Source: Herbinix luporum (GTDB lineage Bacteria; Bacillota; Clostridia; Lachnospirales; Lachnospiraceae). From it: DNA of 64,000 nt. The position numbers and the translations under genes were made by a program. Of this stretch, positions 26,338 to 36,011 are shown piece after piece (within the stretch, counting starts at the first letter, position 1; every line of letters begins with the position of its first letter). The stretch lies in assembly GCF_900070325.1 (NCBI RefSeq), contig NZ_LN879430.1:1233379-1297378 (forward strand), given 5' to 3'. The notes below the pieces were generated by a model that was not told where the DNA came from, did no database searches, and saw only the letters and a program-made list of their open reading frames with translations.

Positions 26338-27222
26338 ATGGAAGATGTAAGAATCGATGATAGGAAAAAAAGAGGATATCTAAATGAAGATTTTCTTTTC
26401 TTTAAACTTAAGGATCAGAAAAAGAATGAATTCGAATTTCATTACCATGATTTTAACAAGATAATAATCTTTTTATCAGGAGATGTTACCTATATAATAG
26501 AAGGCAAATCCTATATTTTAAAACCTTGGGATATTCTTCTGGTGGGAAAAAATGATATACACCAGCCCATAATCAGCCCAAATAAGCCATATGAAAGAAT
26601 AATTTTATGGCTTAACCCTCGCTTTTTGGATGCCCATAAAAAGAATAATTGTGATCTGCAAAACTGCTTTATCTTAGCTAGGGAAAGAAAGATGAATATG
26701 ATTCGTCTTAATAAAACAGATATTCCATCTTTAAAGCAGACTTTAGATGATTTAGAAGAGACAAGCGAGGATAATTCTTTCGGAAATGAAATTTTAAAAA
26801 ATTCCCTCTTTATTCAACTGATGGTTAAAATCAATAGACTTTTTTTAGGTATGGATATTAAAAAGAAGTTAGAAGATGTCAAATATGATCCAAGAATTGA
26901 AAATATTCTAAGCTTTATCAATGATAAGTTAGATCAGGAATTATCCATAGATATGATATCTAATAAATTCTATTTGAATAAATATTATTTAATGCACTTA
27001 TTTAAACGAGAAACCGGATATACCTTATATAACTATATCCAGAAAAAAAGAATTATTAAGGCTTCAGAGTATATAAGAAAAGGTATGCAGGCCGGTGATG
27101 TATGCTCCTTATGTGGTTTTGGTGACTATTCCACTTTTGTCCGTAGCTTTAAAAAAGAATTTAATCTTTCACCAAAGCAGTATTATAAGGCTTATCAAAA
27201 TAGCTCAATTATAGAACAATAG
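26338..27222 (+). CDS. AraC family transcriptional regulator
   Basis: A 294-residue regulator. The N-terminal cupin-like sensor domain (about 30-120; EFHYHDFNKIIIFLSGDVTYIIEG, IHQPIIS) is followed by two helix-turn-helix motifs (about 190-290; LSIDMISNKFYLNKYYLMHLFKRETG and AGDVCSLCGFGDYSTFVRSFKKEF). Such proteins often control carbohydrate genes on sensing a sugar. Its divergent neighbour is the symporter gene, a possible target; the GH43 gene is 2.7 kb away. An AAGGAG site precedes the ATG. Confidence 0.92.
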   Translation: MEDVRIDDRKKRGYLNEDFLFFKLKDQKKNEFEFHYHDFNKIIIFLSGDVTYIIEGKSYILKPWDILLVGKNDIHQPIISPNKPYERIILWLNPRFLDAHKKNNCDLQNCFILARERKMNMIRLNKTDIPSLKQTLDDLEETSEDNSFGNEILKNSLFIQLMVKINRLFLGMDIKKKLEDVKYDPRIENILSFINDKLDQELSIDMISNKFYLNKYYLMHLFKRETGYTLYNYIQKKRIIKASEYIRKGMQAGDVCSLCGFGDYSTFVRSFKKEFNLSPKQYYKAYQNSSIIEQ

Positions 27223-27247
27223 CCCAACCATCTTTGGCGGGCTATTG
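27217..27247 (+). terminator. Possible terminator of the araC-type gene
   Basis: CAATAGCCC and GGGCTATTG form a 9-bp stem with a 13-base loop, overlapping the last codons of the regulator and lying before a convergent gene. No clear T run follows, so the call is weak. Confidence 0.4.
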
Positions 27248-27268
27248 CATTATCAATATTTATGGAGG

Positions 27269-28531
27269 TTAGGGAATAATCTTGATTAGCCTATTTACTC
27301 CCTTTTTGCTGATTTTTTTAAATAAGAAATCATGTCTAAAGTAAATATAACCATCAACTTGCTTAGTACTGCGGCCATACTCAACCTGTTTTTTAAGGAT
27401 ATTAGTATCTTTCTTCCATTCTGTATCTTCATCTGTTCCGACTTTATATACTGCAATTCCCACATATAGTTTTACATCCTCATTGGTACGAAGCTTTAGC
27501 CACCTATCCAAAGTTTTGTCGTAAGGGTATATAGGATGACTAAAGGACCAATAAATTTGAGGAGCAATATAATCCACATATCCGGGTTTTGACATCCAGG
27601 TCTTTATGTCACAGTAATATCTATCATTCATAACTAAGTAGTCTAAAAATCCGCTGGGACTAATACCAAATACAATATCCTCATCGACTTTCTTTATTGC
27701 TTTATATACTCTTTTAATTAGTCTATTAACATTTTGTCGGCGCCACTTGGCAATACTCAGAGCTTTTTCTCCATTTTTCTTTGAGGTGTTTAAATAAGTT
27801 TTGTATTCGGGATAGTCAAAATTTTTCTTATAATTCTTACCTAAGACAGGATAAAAATAATCGTCAAAATGAATTCCGTCTACATCGTAATTTTCTACTA
27901 TTTCTCTAATCCCGTTACGAATTAGTAATTGAACCGTATCGTCAGCAGGATTAAAATATAGAGAGCCTCCAAAAGAAAGTACCCTTCTTTTTTGCTTTTT
28001 GTTATCTGAAGTCAGCCATTTTCTAGCCCTATTGTTCTTGGATAAGGTCTTTATATCGGTAGTCCCGCTGCTGACCCTGTAAGGATTAATCCAAGCATGG
28101 AACTGCAGACCTCTTTTATGGGCTGCCTTCACCATATATGCCAGTGGATCAAAGCCCGGATTTTTCCCTTGGGTACCTGAAATATATTTTGACCAAGGAA
28201 AATATTTTGATGGATAAAAGGCGTCTCCAAATGGTCTTACATGGACCACCACCGCATTCATACCAAGTGCTGCAACCTGGTCAAACATTTCATTAATTAC
28301 AGAAGAAAACCTTTCTTTTGTAAAACCCAACTTTCCTGTTTTAGGGTCTTTTAGCCTATTACTAAATTCCAGATAGGATATCCAAACAGCATGAAATTCA
28401 TTTTGCTTTTCTTCTTTCTTGGCTGCCTTTGCACTTTGGACATCTAAAGGCAACCAAAGAATATTTAAAAGTACTAAACATATTGCTACAATCTTATAAA
28501 TCCCTTGTTTTTTATTATCAAATCCTTTCAA
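27269..28531 (-). CDS. GHL10/YddW-type family 10-like glycosyl hydrolase (DUF187)
   Basis: A 420-residue exported protein. The N-terminal membrane helix (about 11-33) is followed by the GHL10 barrel beginning FHAVWISYLEFSNRL, with MNAVVVHVRPFGDAFYPSKYFPWSKY, HAWINPYRVS, VDGIHFDDYFYP and VFGISPSGF, all characteristic of the family. It is related to enzymes acting on cell-wall or exopolysaccharide glycans; the substrate is unproven. It lies 70 bases downstream of the stalked amidase and may be co-transcribed, which supports an envelope role. Confidence 0.88.
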   Translation of the reverse strand: MKGFDNKKQGIYKIVAICLVLLNILWLPLDVQSAKAAKKEEKQNEFHAVWISYLEFSNRLKDPKTGKLGFTKERFSSVINEMFDQVAALGMNAVVVHVRPFGDAFYPSKYFPWSKYISGTQGKNPGFDPLAYMVKAAHKRGLQFHAWINPYRVSSGTTDIKTLSKNNRARKWLTSDNKKQKRRVLSFGGSLYFNPADDTVQLLIRNGIREIVENYDVDGIHFDDYFYPVLGKNYKKNFDYPEYKTYLNTSKKNGEKALSIAKWRRQNVNRLIKRVYKAIKKVDEDIVFGISPSGFLDYLVMNDRYYCDIKTWMSKPGYVDYIAPQIYWSFSHPIYPYDKTLDRWLKLRTNEDVKLYVGIAVYKVGTDEDTEWKKDTNILKKQVEYGRSTKQVDGYIYFRHDFLFKKISKKGVNRLIKIIP

Positions 28532-28601
28532 TTTATCCTCCTTCCGGCTTTACATCAGTTACTACTTAATACTAATGATCGCCTATTTAGGAGCATAAGT
28601 A

Positions 28602-31355
28602 TTATCTTCCGGTAGGATATTGTTCAAATACCTGCAGTAAGGTTTCATATATTACTTTAGCGGCTTCATATTGGAAGCTAGAATTTGTTATTTTAGCAAA
28701 ATCATTCTTATTTGACATAAACCCAAGTTCTATAAGTACTGCAGGAACAGTATTTTTGTGTACTACAGTATAGCGAGCAGCTTTTGCACCACGGTTTTTC
28801 ATATTTAAAGTCTTGCATAGATTGTTTACAAATATCTTAGCAAGTTTTTCACTATTTAAACCGGCTGCATTTGCCTTGTTATTGCTTGTAGAATAGTAAA
28901 CTTCCGTTCCATATGCAGATGATGAAGTAGAAGCATTCATATGAAGGCTGACAAATAAATCTGCTCCCACTTTTTTGGCGAATGCTGCCCTATCAGATAA
29001 GGATAAGTCAACATCAGATTCCCTTGTATAATATACTTTCAGTTTAGAAGGATCTGAGTTAAAGAAGTCCTTACCTATCTCATATAAAATCTTAAAATTA
29101 ATGGCCTTTTCATAGGTTTTATTATAATAGGCTCCGGGAGCCGGTCCCCCATGGCCGGGATCTAATACCACTATGTTCTTGTAAATTTCCCTGGGATTCC
29201 CCACATTGACATAAATAAATTTCTGATCTGCAAACAATTCATAACCCTGTAACTTGGATGTGGTAATTAAAACTTCAGTTTCATTTTTGGATTTTAAAGA
29301 AACTGATACATCCTTAATTACTTTTGAATTAACAATAACAGGATTATTTTTCAAATATGCAACATAATCCCCGGGTATACGGATAGCAAATCTTTGTTTG
29401 CTATATTGGTCTTCGTGCTTAATCTGTTTTACAGTAAATCCGGCCGGATTAGGTATAATAATTTCGTATTTACTCAAATCTTCGACACTGGGGGTTTCCT
29501 TTTGTGGTTCTGTAGGCTCAACCGGAACCTGTGGTTGGCTGGGATTTACCGGTATATCAGCCTGTCCCTTAAAAGGAAACATTATGGTTATTACATTACC
29601 GTCCTCTGCAATATAATATTCATATTTATCCTTAAGTCCCATAATTAATTGACTACCATCTTCTGTCTGAATAAAATAAGAAGAATGTAAGTTTTTAGCA
29701 GAAGTTATATCCCAATACTGTTCGCTAAATCCTATTTTTGTTCCCGGAAGGTTAAGGGTAATAATACTACTATTCTGATTTATAACTAGCTCCATAGGCT
29801 TAGTGGCTTCAAGAGTAATGTAATCCATTGTATCATTGGTTCCTATTGTAACCTTACTTAAGATGTTATGATAAATTGTCACGTACAGTATTCTCTTATC
29901 TGATGAAAGAGATAAATCATAGGTAAAATTATCTACTGATAGGTTAAACTCTAATTGACTATTGTAGATATCAACATTAGATAAATGAATGGTATCCAAA
30001 ACATTTCCATTTAGCTCTTGCTTATTATAGCTATTAGTCACTGTATTTAAATTAGATACATTGAGAATAAGTTGTTTTTCTTTAACCTGTGATGTAACTG
30101 TGCTAAATGGAATACTGCCATATATTGCGTAAGTTTCTGAATTTGTGTACAATTTGTTGTAATCTCTGCTGATAGAGAATATAGTTCCTTTTTCATCAGT
30201 TTTGCTTTCGTTACTTATATTATGTACACCGTTACTTTTACCGATTATATCCTTGTGAGTTTCCATTTGATGTAGAATCTTACCTGGATCAAATGTTACA
30301 GCTTCATCTCCTAACTCAGGAGCCTTATTATCTGGCTGTTGCTGCTTAGGTGAAGTAATAATTGATGTAGCCTTGCTCTTATCCCAACTATAATTTAATC
30401 CAAGGCAGGAAGCAGTAATCTTGCCGGGAACCATTACATAAGAAGTACCTACATCATGATTTTTAACTATCATAGGAGCTGTATCAAGAACTAGCTTTTT
30501 ATCATTATGATAAGCAGTGGTACTTCCTATTTTCATTTTTAAAGTATTACCATTCCTTGATAAAGTAATTGTCTTGTCCTTAGAGTTATACTTATAGTTT
30601 GCTTTTATCTTACTGTCAGCAAAAACTCTTTTTGCCCTTAGCATTGCTGTATTATTTCTTATAATGCTTGGCATATTACCGGGGCTTATGGTTTTGCCGT
30701 CGAAAGTAACTTTACCTTGTGTACCCTTGTAATAGAAAGGAGTTCCATTATTATAGGATAGTAGCATTGGTAAGTTTTTACCTTCTATGGCAGCAGTTCT
30801 GGTATTTTTATTCCAGGTATACTTGAAACCAAGATTTTCACTGACAAATCTGGACGGAACAAGGATTTTTGTTACATTTTGATCTACGTATTTTATCTTA
30901 ACAGGAGCCACAGGTGCAGTCACTTTTTTACCATTGATATATGCCGTTCTACTTCCTATCTTCAAAACAATGGTAGTACCAAACTTAGATATAGATACAG
31001 TCCCTGCTTTTTTATCATATATGCATTCAGCTTTTATCTTTGATTTTGCAAAAATATCCTTGTATGATACCAGTGCAATTCCATTTTCAATCAAGCCGGG
31101 TGTACTATCTTTACTAATCTTCTTCCCGTTATAAGTTACTTTAACCTGTGTGCTGGTGTAAGTGTATTGTTTTTTTGTCGTATAGTTATAAATTCTTACT
31201 CCTGAAGCTGCCAGTGCATGATCATTTTTAATGTAAAATGGCATACATATAATCATAAAGACCATGACAAACATGCTCCATAAGCCAATAACATGTTTTT
31301 TCTTCAGTATTTTGTCTTTACTGGTATGAAATGTTTTTTTAATTAAACTCATCAT
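28602..31355 (-). CDS. N-acetylmuramoyl-L-alanine amidase with copper-amine-oxidase-like and AMIN-type domains
   Basis: A 917-residue cell-wall hydrolase. It has a membrane/signal segment (about 22-48), two copper-amine-oxidase N-terminal-like domains (about 55-190 and 200-335), an AMIN-like beta domain (about 395-600), a Pro/Glu linker, a second AMIN-like domain (about 630-725) and a C-terminal zinc Amidase_3 domain. The amidase has the ligand motifs VLDPGHGG, EKAINF and LFVSLHMNAS and the catalytic IELGFMSN. It cleaves between MurNAc and L-Ala. The doubled stalk implies anchoring in or on the wall. Confidence 0.92.
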   Translation of the reverse strand: MMSLIKKTFHTSKDKILKKKHVIGLWSMFVMVFMIICMPFYIKNDHALAASGVRIYNYTTKKQYTYTSTQVKVTYNGKKISKDSTPGLIENGIALVSYKDIFAKSKIKAECIYDKKAGTVSISKFGTTIVLKIGSRTAYINGKKVTAPVAPVKIKYVDQNVTKILVPSRFVSENLGFKYTWNKNTRTAAIEGKNLPMLLSYNNGTPFYYKGTQGKVTFDGKTISPGNMPSIIRNNTAMLRAKRVFADSKIKANYKYNSKDKTITLSRNGNTLKMKIGSTTAYHNDKKLVLDTAPMIVKNHDVGTSYVMVPGKITASCLGLNYSWDKSKATSIITSPKQQQPDNKAPELGDEAVTFDPGKILHQMETHKDIIGKSNGVHNISNESKTDEKGTIFSISRDYNKLYTNSETYAIYGSIPFSTVTSQVKEKQLILNVSNLNTVTNSYNKQELNGNVLDTIHLSNVDIYNSQLEFNLSVDNFTYDLSLSSDKRILYVTIYHNILSKVTIGTNDTMDYITLEATKPMELVINQNSSIITLNLPGTKIGFSEQYWDITSAKNLHSSYFIQTEDGSQLIMGLKDKYEYYIAEDGNVITIMFPFKGQADIPVNPSQPQVPVEPTEPQKETPSVEDLSKYEIIIPNPAGFTVKQIKHEDQYSKQRFAIRIPGDYVAYLKNNPVIVNSKVIKDVSVSLKSKNETEVLITTSKLQGYELFADQKFIYVNVGNPREIYKNIVVLDPGHGGPAPGAYYNKTYEKAINFKILYEIGKDFFNSDPSKLKVYYTRESDVDLSLSDRAAFAKKVGADLFVSLHMNASTSSSAYGTEVYYSTSNNKANAAGLNSEKLAKIFVNNLCKTLNMKNRGAKAARYTVVHKNTVPAVLIELGFMSNKNDFAKITNSSFQYEAAKVIYETLLQVFEQYPTGR

Positions 31356-31785
31356 CTTCCGTCACCATCTCCCTGTAATAAAGAAAAATCATTAGTATCA
31401 AACTTGTTCCCGGTTTTCTCATTTGTTTCTTATTTGAATTTTCTTTAGTAATTTTCATTTTTTAATAGGCAGTTTTGAAGACCATTCAATTTATTAAGTC
31501 AATTATTACAATAGTGTTAAATAGTGTTAAAAATGTGTCATTTATGAAATTTTATATAAAATATCTATTTTTTCAAATTGAAACCATAAGGAATACTAAA
31601 TAAATCCTATTATAGGATAAAAATATTCCTTTAAATAGTAAATACTACTGCTGTAGTCTGCAAAAAGCTTAGCACTTAGATAATATTCTACAGTATACGA
31701 CTTTCAATTTTCCCCAAAATTTTTGCATGTAAAATTATTAAATCGCTTTGTATTTTGTACTACCAATGTAGAATACATTATCAGG

Positions 31786-31814
31786 TTTTCATTAGTTTAA
31801 AAGTATGTTAAAAT
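31786..31814 (+). promoter_or_regulatory. Probable promoter of ttcA
   Basis: TTTTCA (31786-31791), a 17-base spacer and TAAAAT (31809-31814), about 50 bases before the ttcA start. The 508-base gap 31356-31863 otherwise holds AT-rich sequence, a doubled ATAGTGTTAA at about 31512-31530 and an ATCCTATTATAGGAT palindrome near 31605; no further gene is visible. Confidence 0.5.
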
Positions 31815-31863
31815 ATACACATTAATTAGATTATGAATATATAAGGAAAGGTTACTACTCTAT

Positions 31864-32583
31864 ATGAAACTACAAAGATTAATGGGATATGCCAGAAGAG
31901 CTATTGATGATTACCAAATGATACAAGAAGGTGATAAGATTGCCATAGGAGTATCCGGAGGTAAAGACAGTCTTACCCTTCTCTACGCCTTAAGTGGCTT
32001 AAGAAGATTTTATCCTAAAAAATTTAATTTAGAAGCCATAACTATAAGTGCCGGCTATAAAGAAGCTGATTTTACCGCCGTGGCTAAACTTTGTGAAGAA
32101 TTAAATGTAAATTATACAGTTGTAGAAACAGATATAGCAGAAATACTTTTTGAGCAACGTAAAGAAAGCAATCCCTGTTCCCTTTGTGCAAAGCTTAGAA
32201 AAGGAGCTTTTAACACTAAGGCTAAAGAATTGGGTTGTAACAAAAAAGCCTATGCCCACCATTTTGATGATGTAATAGAAACTTTGTTGATGTCATTATT
32301 CTATGAGGGGCGCTTCCACTGCTTCTCTCCTGTTACTTATCTTGATAGATCGGATATTACACTTATACGGCCTTTAATTTATGTAGATGAACAGGATATT
32401 ATAAAGTTTAAAAATACTAATAATCTTCCCGTTGTAAAAAATCCTTGTCCGGTAGACGGATATACAAAAAGAGAGCATACAAAACAACTGATAAAATCAT
32501 TAGATAGCGAAAGCTCCGGCCTTAGAGAAAGACTTTTTAACGCTATAAAGGAAGGTATTCCAGGCTGGCAGAAGAAGCAATAG
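31864..32583 (+). CDS. ttcA: TtcA-type tRNA 2-thiocytidine biosynthesis protein
   Basis: A PP-loop ATPase of 239 residues that thiolates C32 of some tRNAs. The PP-loop SGGKDS is at 31-36. The cysteines of the iron-sulfur site are represented by NPCSLC and, further on, NPCPVDG, and AYAHHFDDVIETLLMSLFYEG is the family core. An ATAAGGAAAGG site precedes the ATG. The tyrosine recombinase gene follows 21 bases after the stop with its own ribosome site, so the two may share a transcript without an obvious functional link. Confidence 0.9.
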   Translation: MKLQRLMGYARRAIDDYQMIQEGDKIAIGVSGGKDSLTLLYALSGLRRFYPKKFNLEAITISAGYKEADFTAVAKLCEELNVNYTVVETDIAEILFEQRKESNPCSLCAKLRKGAFNTKAKELGCNKKAYAHHFDDVIETLLMSLFYEGRFHCFSPVTYLDRSDITLIRPLIYVDEQDIIKFKNTNNLPVVKNPCPVDGYTKREHTKQLIKSLDSESSGLRERLFNAIKEGIPGWQKKQ

Positions 32584-32604
32584 TATTTGGAAAGGAGTAT
32601 CTAT

Positions 32605-33654
32605 ATGGCAGAGCAAAATTATCATGACCAAGTAAATATTGAAAATGCGGTGAAACTAAGATCTCTTCTTGAAAAACTTCCACGGTTTTGTAAAGACTTT
32701 TTCAGGGGGATTGAATCCACTACTTCCTCTAGAACAAGGATAGCCTATGCCTATGATTTAGGAGTATTTTTCGAGTTTCTGGTTAAAAATAATCCTTCCC
32801 TAAAGGATACTCCTATTACTGATATAAAGGTAGATATTTTGGATGAGCTAACTCCTCTTGATATAGAGGAATATCTAGAATATCTTAACTACTACCGTTC
32901 TGAAGATAAAGAGTATATAAATCGCGAAACCGGCAAAAAAAGAAAGCTTGTTTGCTTAAGAAGTTTTTATAATTACTATTATCAAAAACAGATTATTAAA
33001 ACTAATCCTCCTTCCTTAGTCAGTGTACCGAAACTACGTGAAAAAGAAATAGTCCGCTTAGATCCAAATGAAGTGGCATTGCTATTGGATGAAGTGGAAA
33101 ATCCTAAAAATCTAACAGAGGCACAAAAAAAGTACCATGCAAAAACCAAATCCCGTGACCTGGCAATAATGACTCTGCTTTTAGGAACCGGAATCCGTGT
33201 ATCAGAATGTGTGGGCTTGGATATTGATGATGTGGACTTTGATAATAACGGAATAAAAATAAGACGTAAGGGCGGTTTCGAAGTTGTTATATATTTTGGA
33301 GATGAGGTAAGAGAAGCCCTATTAGATTATATGGAAGAAAGAAAGCAGCTTACTGCGGAGGAAGGCCATGGCAATGCCTTGTTTTTATCCTTGCAAATGA
33401 AAAGACTATCGGTCCGAGCCATAGAAAATCTAGTAAAAAAATACTCATCCGGTGTTGTAAAACTAAAAAATATTACACCTCATAAATTAAGAAGTACATA
33501 TGGTACCAGCCTTTACCGTGAAACCGGTGATATCTACCTTGTAGCTGATGTACTAGGACACAGAGATGTCAATACAACCAAGAAGCATTATGCTGCTATA
33601 GAAGACAGCAGACGCCGTAGTGCTGCTAAAGTAGTGAAGTTGAGGAAGGAATAA
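32605..33654 (+). CDS. Tyrosine recombinase (XerC/XerD-like)
   Basis: A 349-residue site-specific recombinase. The N-terminal SAM-like core-binding domain (about 25-135) is followed by a catalytic domain with Arg198 (GTGIRVSE), Lys222, His293 and Arg296 (HKLRSTYG), His319 (LGHRD) and nucleophile Tyr329 (KKHYAA). ATG 32605 follows AAAGGAG by 7 bases; a TTG at 32587 lies ahead of that site and is rejected. It is a little longer than classical Xer proteins, through an insert near residues 100-115. No phage or integron genes are adjacent, so chromosome dimer resolution is the likely role. Confidence 0.9.
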   Translation: MAEQNYHDQVNIENAVKLRSLLEKLPRFCKDFFRGIESTTSSRTRIAYAYDLGVFFEFLVKNNPSLKDTPITDIKVDILDELTPLDIEEYLEYLNYYRSEDKEYINRETGKKRKLVCLRSFYNYYYQKQIIKTNPPSLVSVPKLREKEIVRLDPNEVALLLDEVENPKNLTEAQKKYHAKTKSRDLAIMTLLLGTGIRVSECVGLDIDDVDFDNNGIKIRRKGGFEVVIYFGDEVREALLDYMEERKQLTAEEGHGNALFLSLQMKRLSVRAIENLVKKYSSGVVKLKNITPHKLRSTYGTSLYRETGDIYLVADVLGHRDVNTTKKHYAAIEDSRRRSAAKVVKLRKE

Positions 33655-33666
33655 TAGTAATTTTAA

Positions 33667-33727
33667 CAACAAAAAAGAGGACTTATAAGATTAACAACTT
33701 ATAAATTTTAAATCCTCTTTTTTGTTG
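33667..33727. terminator. Bidirectional intrinsic terminator
   Basis: CAACAAAAAAGAGGA (33667-33681) pairs with its exact complement at 33713-33727, and an inner TTATAAG/CTTATAA stem extends it. The arms provide T runs in both directions, serving the recombinase gene and the opposing small-protein gene. Confidence 0.85.
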
Positions 33728-33812
33728 GATGTTTATCCTAGCCCCTTAATAACAAATCTATACCATTTGAAGATTACTTATGGAATTACACGGCAGATAT
33801 GTATACATCCCT

Positions 33813-34190
33813 CTAAAAATATTTTTCTAAAATTTCTATAAAGTCTTTATCAAGTTTATATTTTAATATGCCTTTACAAATACTAAATTCATTTCTGATG
33901 ACTAAATATTGTTCTGAATTTCCTCGATTTATAGTAATTAGATATCTATAGCCTGACGTAAATGGTACGTTAATTCCTTTTAAACCACCACTATACTTAT
34001 TTAATTCCTTAATAAAATTTTTGATTTCCATAGTATCCTCAATGACAACTCTTTTTCCGGTAGAGCCATTTCTTATAGCAATCTTAGTATATCCTCCTTG
34101 TCTTAACGATAGATTAGAAAATAGCACTACACTAATAATAAAAAATGAAAAAAATATTATAATAGTTAGAAAACCTTTTCTTATTTTCAT
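33813..34190 (-). CDS. Small membrane-anchored protein of unknown function
   Basis: A 125-residue protein with a basic start and one N-terminal membrane helix (about 7-27), then a soluble, probably extracellular domain of about 95 residues. That domain has alternating beta-like segments (KIAIRNGSTGKRVVIED, YRYLITINRGNSEQYLVIRN) and ends in KYF. I recognise no family. A GGGGGAT stretch precedes the ATG. It is an isolated single-gene unit. Confidence 0.7.
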   Translation of the reverse strand: MKIRKGFLTIIIFFSFFIISVVLFSNLSLRQGGYTKIAIRNGSTGKRVVIEDTMEIKNFIKELNKYSGGLKGINVPFTSGYRYLITINRGNSEQYLVIRNEFSICKGILKYKLDKDFIEILEKYF

Positions 34191-34416
34191 ATTATCCCCC
34201 TCTCAATTAAATAAAATATTTTCCATTATATTTTTAGAATTTTGTATTTATTAAAAATCATCTTTTATCCTATGTATAGATTCCATATAATATATTATAT
34301 ATATACGCCTATTATAATCATTAGCCATTATATGTAAATATATATTATAACAAATACATTAGTATGTGGATAAAATCAGCTTTCCACTACAAAGTAATTT
34401 TAAGAGACGGTAAAAA

Positions 34417-34458
34417 AAGCTCCTCACCATTGAATATTATTTATAGATGAGGAAGCTT
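34417..34458 (-). terminator. Terminator of the DUF4256 gene
   Basis: On the minus strand AAGCTTCCTCA and TGAGGAGCTT form a stem with one bulged base, followed by a run of seven T. It lies 55 bases past the DUF4256 stop. The remainder of 34191-34513 is AT-rich sequence with no visible gene. Confidence 0.75.
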
Positions 34459-34513
34459 TATTTTTCTATAATTTATTTTCATCCACCAAATAACCAGGTG
34501 TAGATACTTTTAT

Positions 34514-35092
34514 TTAAACTCTTAATGACCCTCTAAATCCCCTAACTGAATAATATGATTCTGCTCCATTATGATATAAGAATATAGTGTCATAACGGTG
34601 ATCACAAAAAAGTGCTCCACCAAGTTTTCTAATCTTATCAGGGGTTTTTACCCAGCTGGAAGTCTTTAAATCAAAGCTACCAAGACTTTGTAGATAACGA
34701 TATTCCTCTTCAGATAATATTTTAATTCCCATATCTGTAGCCATCCCAATAGCACTATTAGCCGGCTTATTCTTCTTCCTTGAGGCTAGTGCTTCTTTAT
34801 CATAACAGACATTTCTCCTGCCTATAGGAGTTTCTCCTGAACAATCAAAGAAAATATATTCTCCTTTATCATTATCATAAGCAACCACATCAGGTTCACC
34901 ACCGGTAATTTCCATTTGGTATAAGGACCAAAGCTTATTTGGATTACCCTTAAGCCTTGCTTCCACATCTTCCCACTGTATATCCTTGTGGCGTTTCATA
35001 TTTTCCTTAAAGCGATTCTTTAAAGTGTTTATTAATTCCATCTGCTGTTCATGGGTTAAATTTATTACTTTGTTTAAATCATCTATAGTCAT
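34514..35092 (-). CDS. DUF4256 family protein
   Basis: A 192-residue soluble protein with the complete DUF4256 pattern: LTHEQQMELINTLKNRF near the start, RLKGNPNKLWSLYQMEITGGEPDVV, FFDCSGETPIGRRNVCYDKEA and the closing SYYSVRGFRGSLRV. The family is widespread in Firmicutes and Bacteroidetes, with no assigned function. A ribosome site AAGGAGG precedes the ATG. It is monocistronic, with a terminator at 34417-34458. Confidence 0.88.
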   Translation of the reverse strand: MTIDDLNKVINLTHEQQMELINTLKNRFKENMKRHKDIQWEDVEARLKGNPNKLWSLYQMEITGGEPDVVAYDNDKGEYIFFDCSGETPIGRRNVCYDKEALASRKKNKPANSAIGMATDMGIKILSEEEYRYLQSLGSFDLKTSSWVKTPDKIRKLGGALFCDHRYDTIFLYHNGAESYYSVRGFRGSLRV

Positions 35093-35190
35093 ATAAGCCT
35101 CCTTTGTATTTAAGGGATATGATACTAGTATTGCCTGCTAAACCGGCTCTAATATATGATAAGGGAAAATATCTTATATCTATATAAAAA

Positions 35191-35236
35191 AATCTCCCCA
35201 CTAGACACATATTAAAGGGATGAATGTGTGGGGAGT
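35191..35236 (-). terminator. Terminator of the SatD/DUF3307 pair
   Basis: On the minus strand CTCCCCACAC pairs with GTGGGGAG across a loop of about 25 bases, followed by seven T. It lies 26 bases beyond the DUF3307 stop. Confidence 0.8.
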
Positions 35237-35261
35237 TTCCTGTATTATATTCTTATTTATA

Positions 35262-36011
35262 TTAGAATACAAATGACACAATTATAGCTATCAGGGTACT
35301 AATTAATGTACCTAATAAATAATATTCTGCAAAATGTTCTTCCTTAGTTATCCTCTCGTATCTTGCTATGGATTTTGCGGTTAGGACTAAACCGATAGCT
35401 GAATATTGATTTATATATATAAAAATCAGCATAATAATTCTTTCAACAGTCCCTATATATCTTCCTGCTTTCCTATCCTCTTTAACATTATAATCTTCCG
35501 GCTTATAATTAAGCAAAAACTTAGATATAGCAATATTAGTAGGCTTATGTATTACTAATATGGCAAATAACCAGGACATTATCTGCTTTCCTGGTATCCC
35601 TATAACATTTAAGAAATTTCTAAAGATTATGTTTAAACTAATTGGTAGATTACCATTTGCTAACCAATAAGATATTCCTAGTAAGACTAAACTATGTAGA
35701 ATTTGATCAGTAAAAAATACATTTCGGTCTATTATAAGGCTAAATCTTCCTCTTTTTCTTATATGGGATATATATATGAACTTAAAAACATCAATAAGAC
35801 AATGAAAGATAGCAGCAATGGTAACCCCTACTATTAATGTTACAGACATTACAGGCAATGTAACTATCAACATTACAGCCAGGTAGCATAAACTGTGAAT
35901 AAGTACCCAACTTATTTCTTTTTCTTTCTTCCTGGCCATCTTATTTGTCTGTATATAGAAATCTCCTATTATATGTGCTAAAAGTAATAAGATAAAATAA
36001 TTTCTAAACAT
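35262..36011 (-). CDS. DUF3307 family membrane protein
   Basis: A 249-residue protein with about six membrane helices. The DUF3307 signature is at the N-terminus (LLLLAHIIGDFYIQTNKMA), with a conserved FHCLIDVFKF and a third helical region beginning DQILHSLVLLG. Its ATG overlaps the end of the SatD gene by 8 bases, so the two are translationally coupled. The pair is found together elsewhere, but the activity of DUF3307 is unknown. Confidence 0.87.
   Translation of the reverse strand: MFRNYFILLLLAHIIGDFYIQTNKMARKKEKEISWVLIHSLCYLAVMLIVTLPVMSVTLIVGVTIAAIFHCLIDVFKFIYISHIRKRGRFSLIIDRNVFFTDQILHSLVLLGISYWLANGNLPISLNIIFRNFLNVIGIPGKQIMSWLFAILVIHKPTNIAISKFLLNYKPEDYNVKEDRKAGRYIGTVERIIMLIFIYINQYSAIGLVLTAKSIARYERITKEEHFAEYYLLGTLISTLIAIIVSFVF

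Noticed and set aside
32605..33654. Phage or integron integrase
   Set aside because: No phage genes, attachment repeats or cassette array adjoin; the protein resembles housekeeping Xer recombinases.
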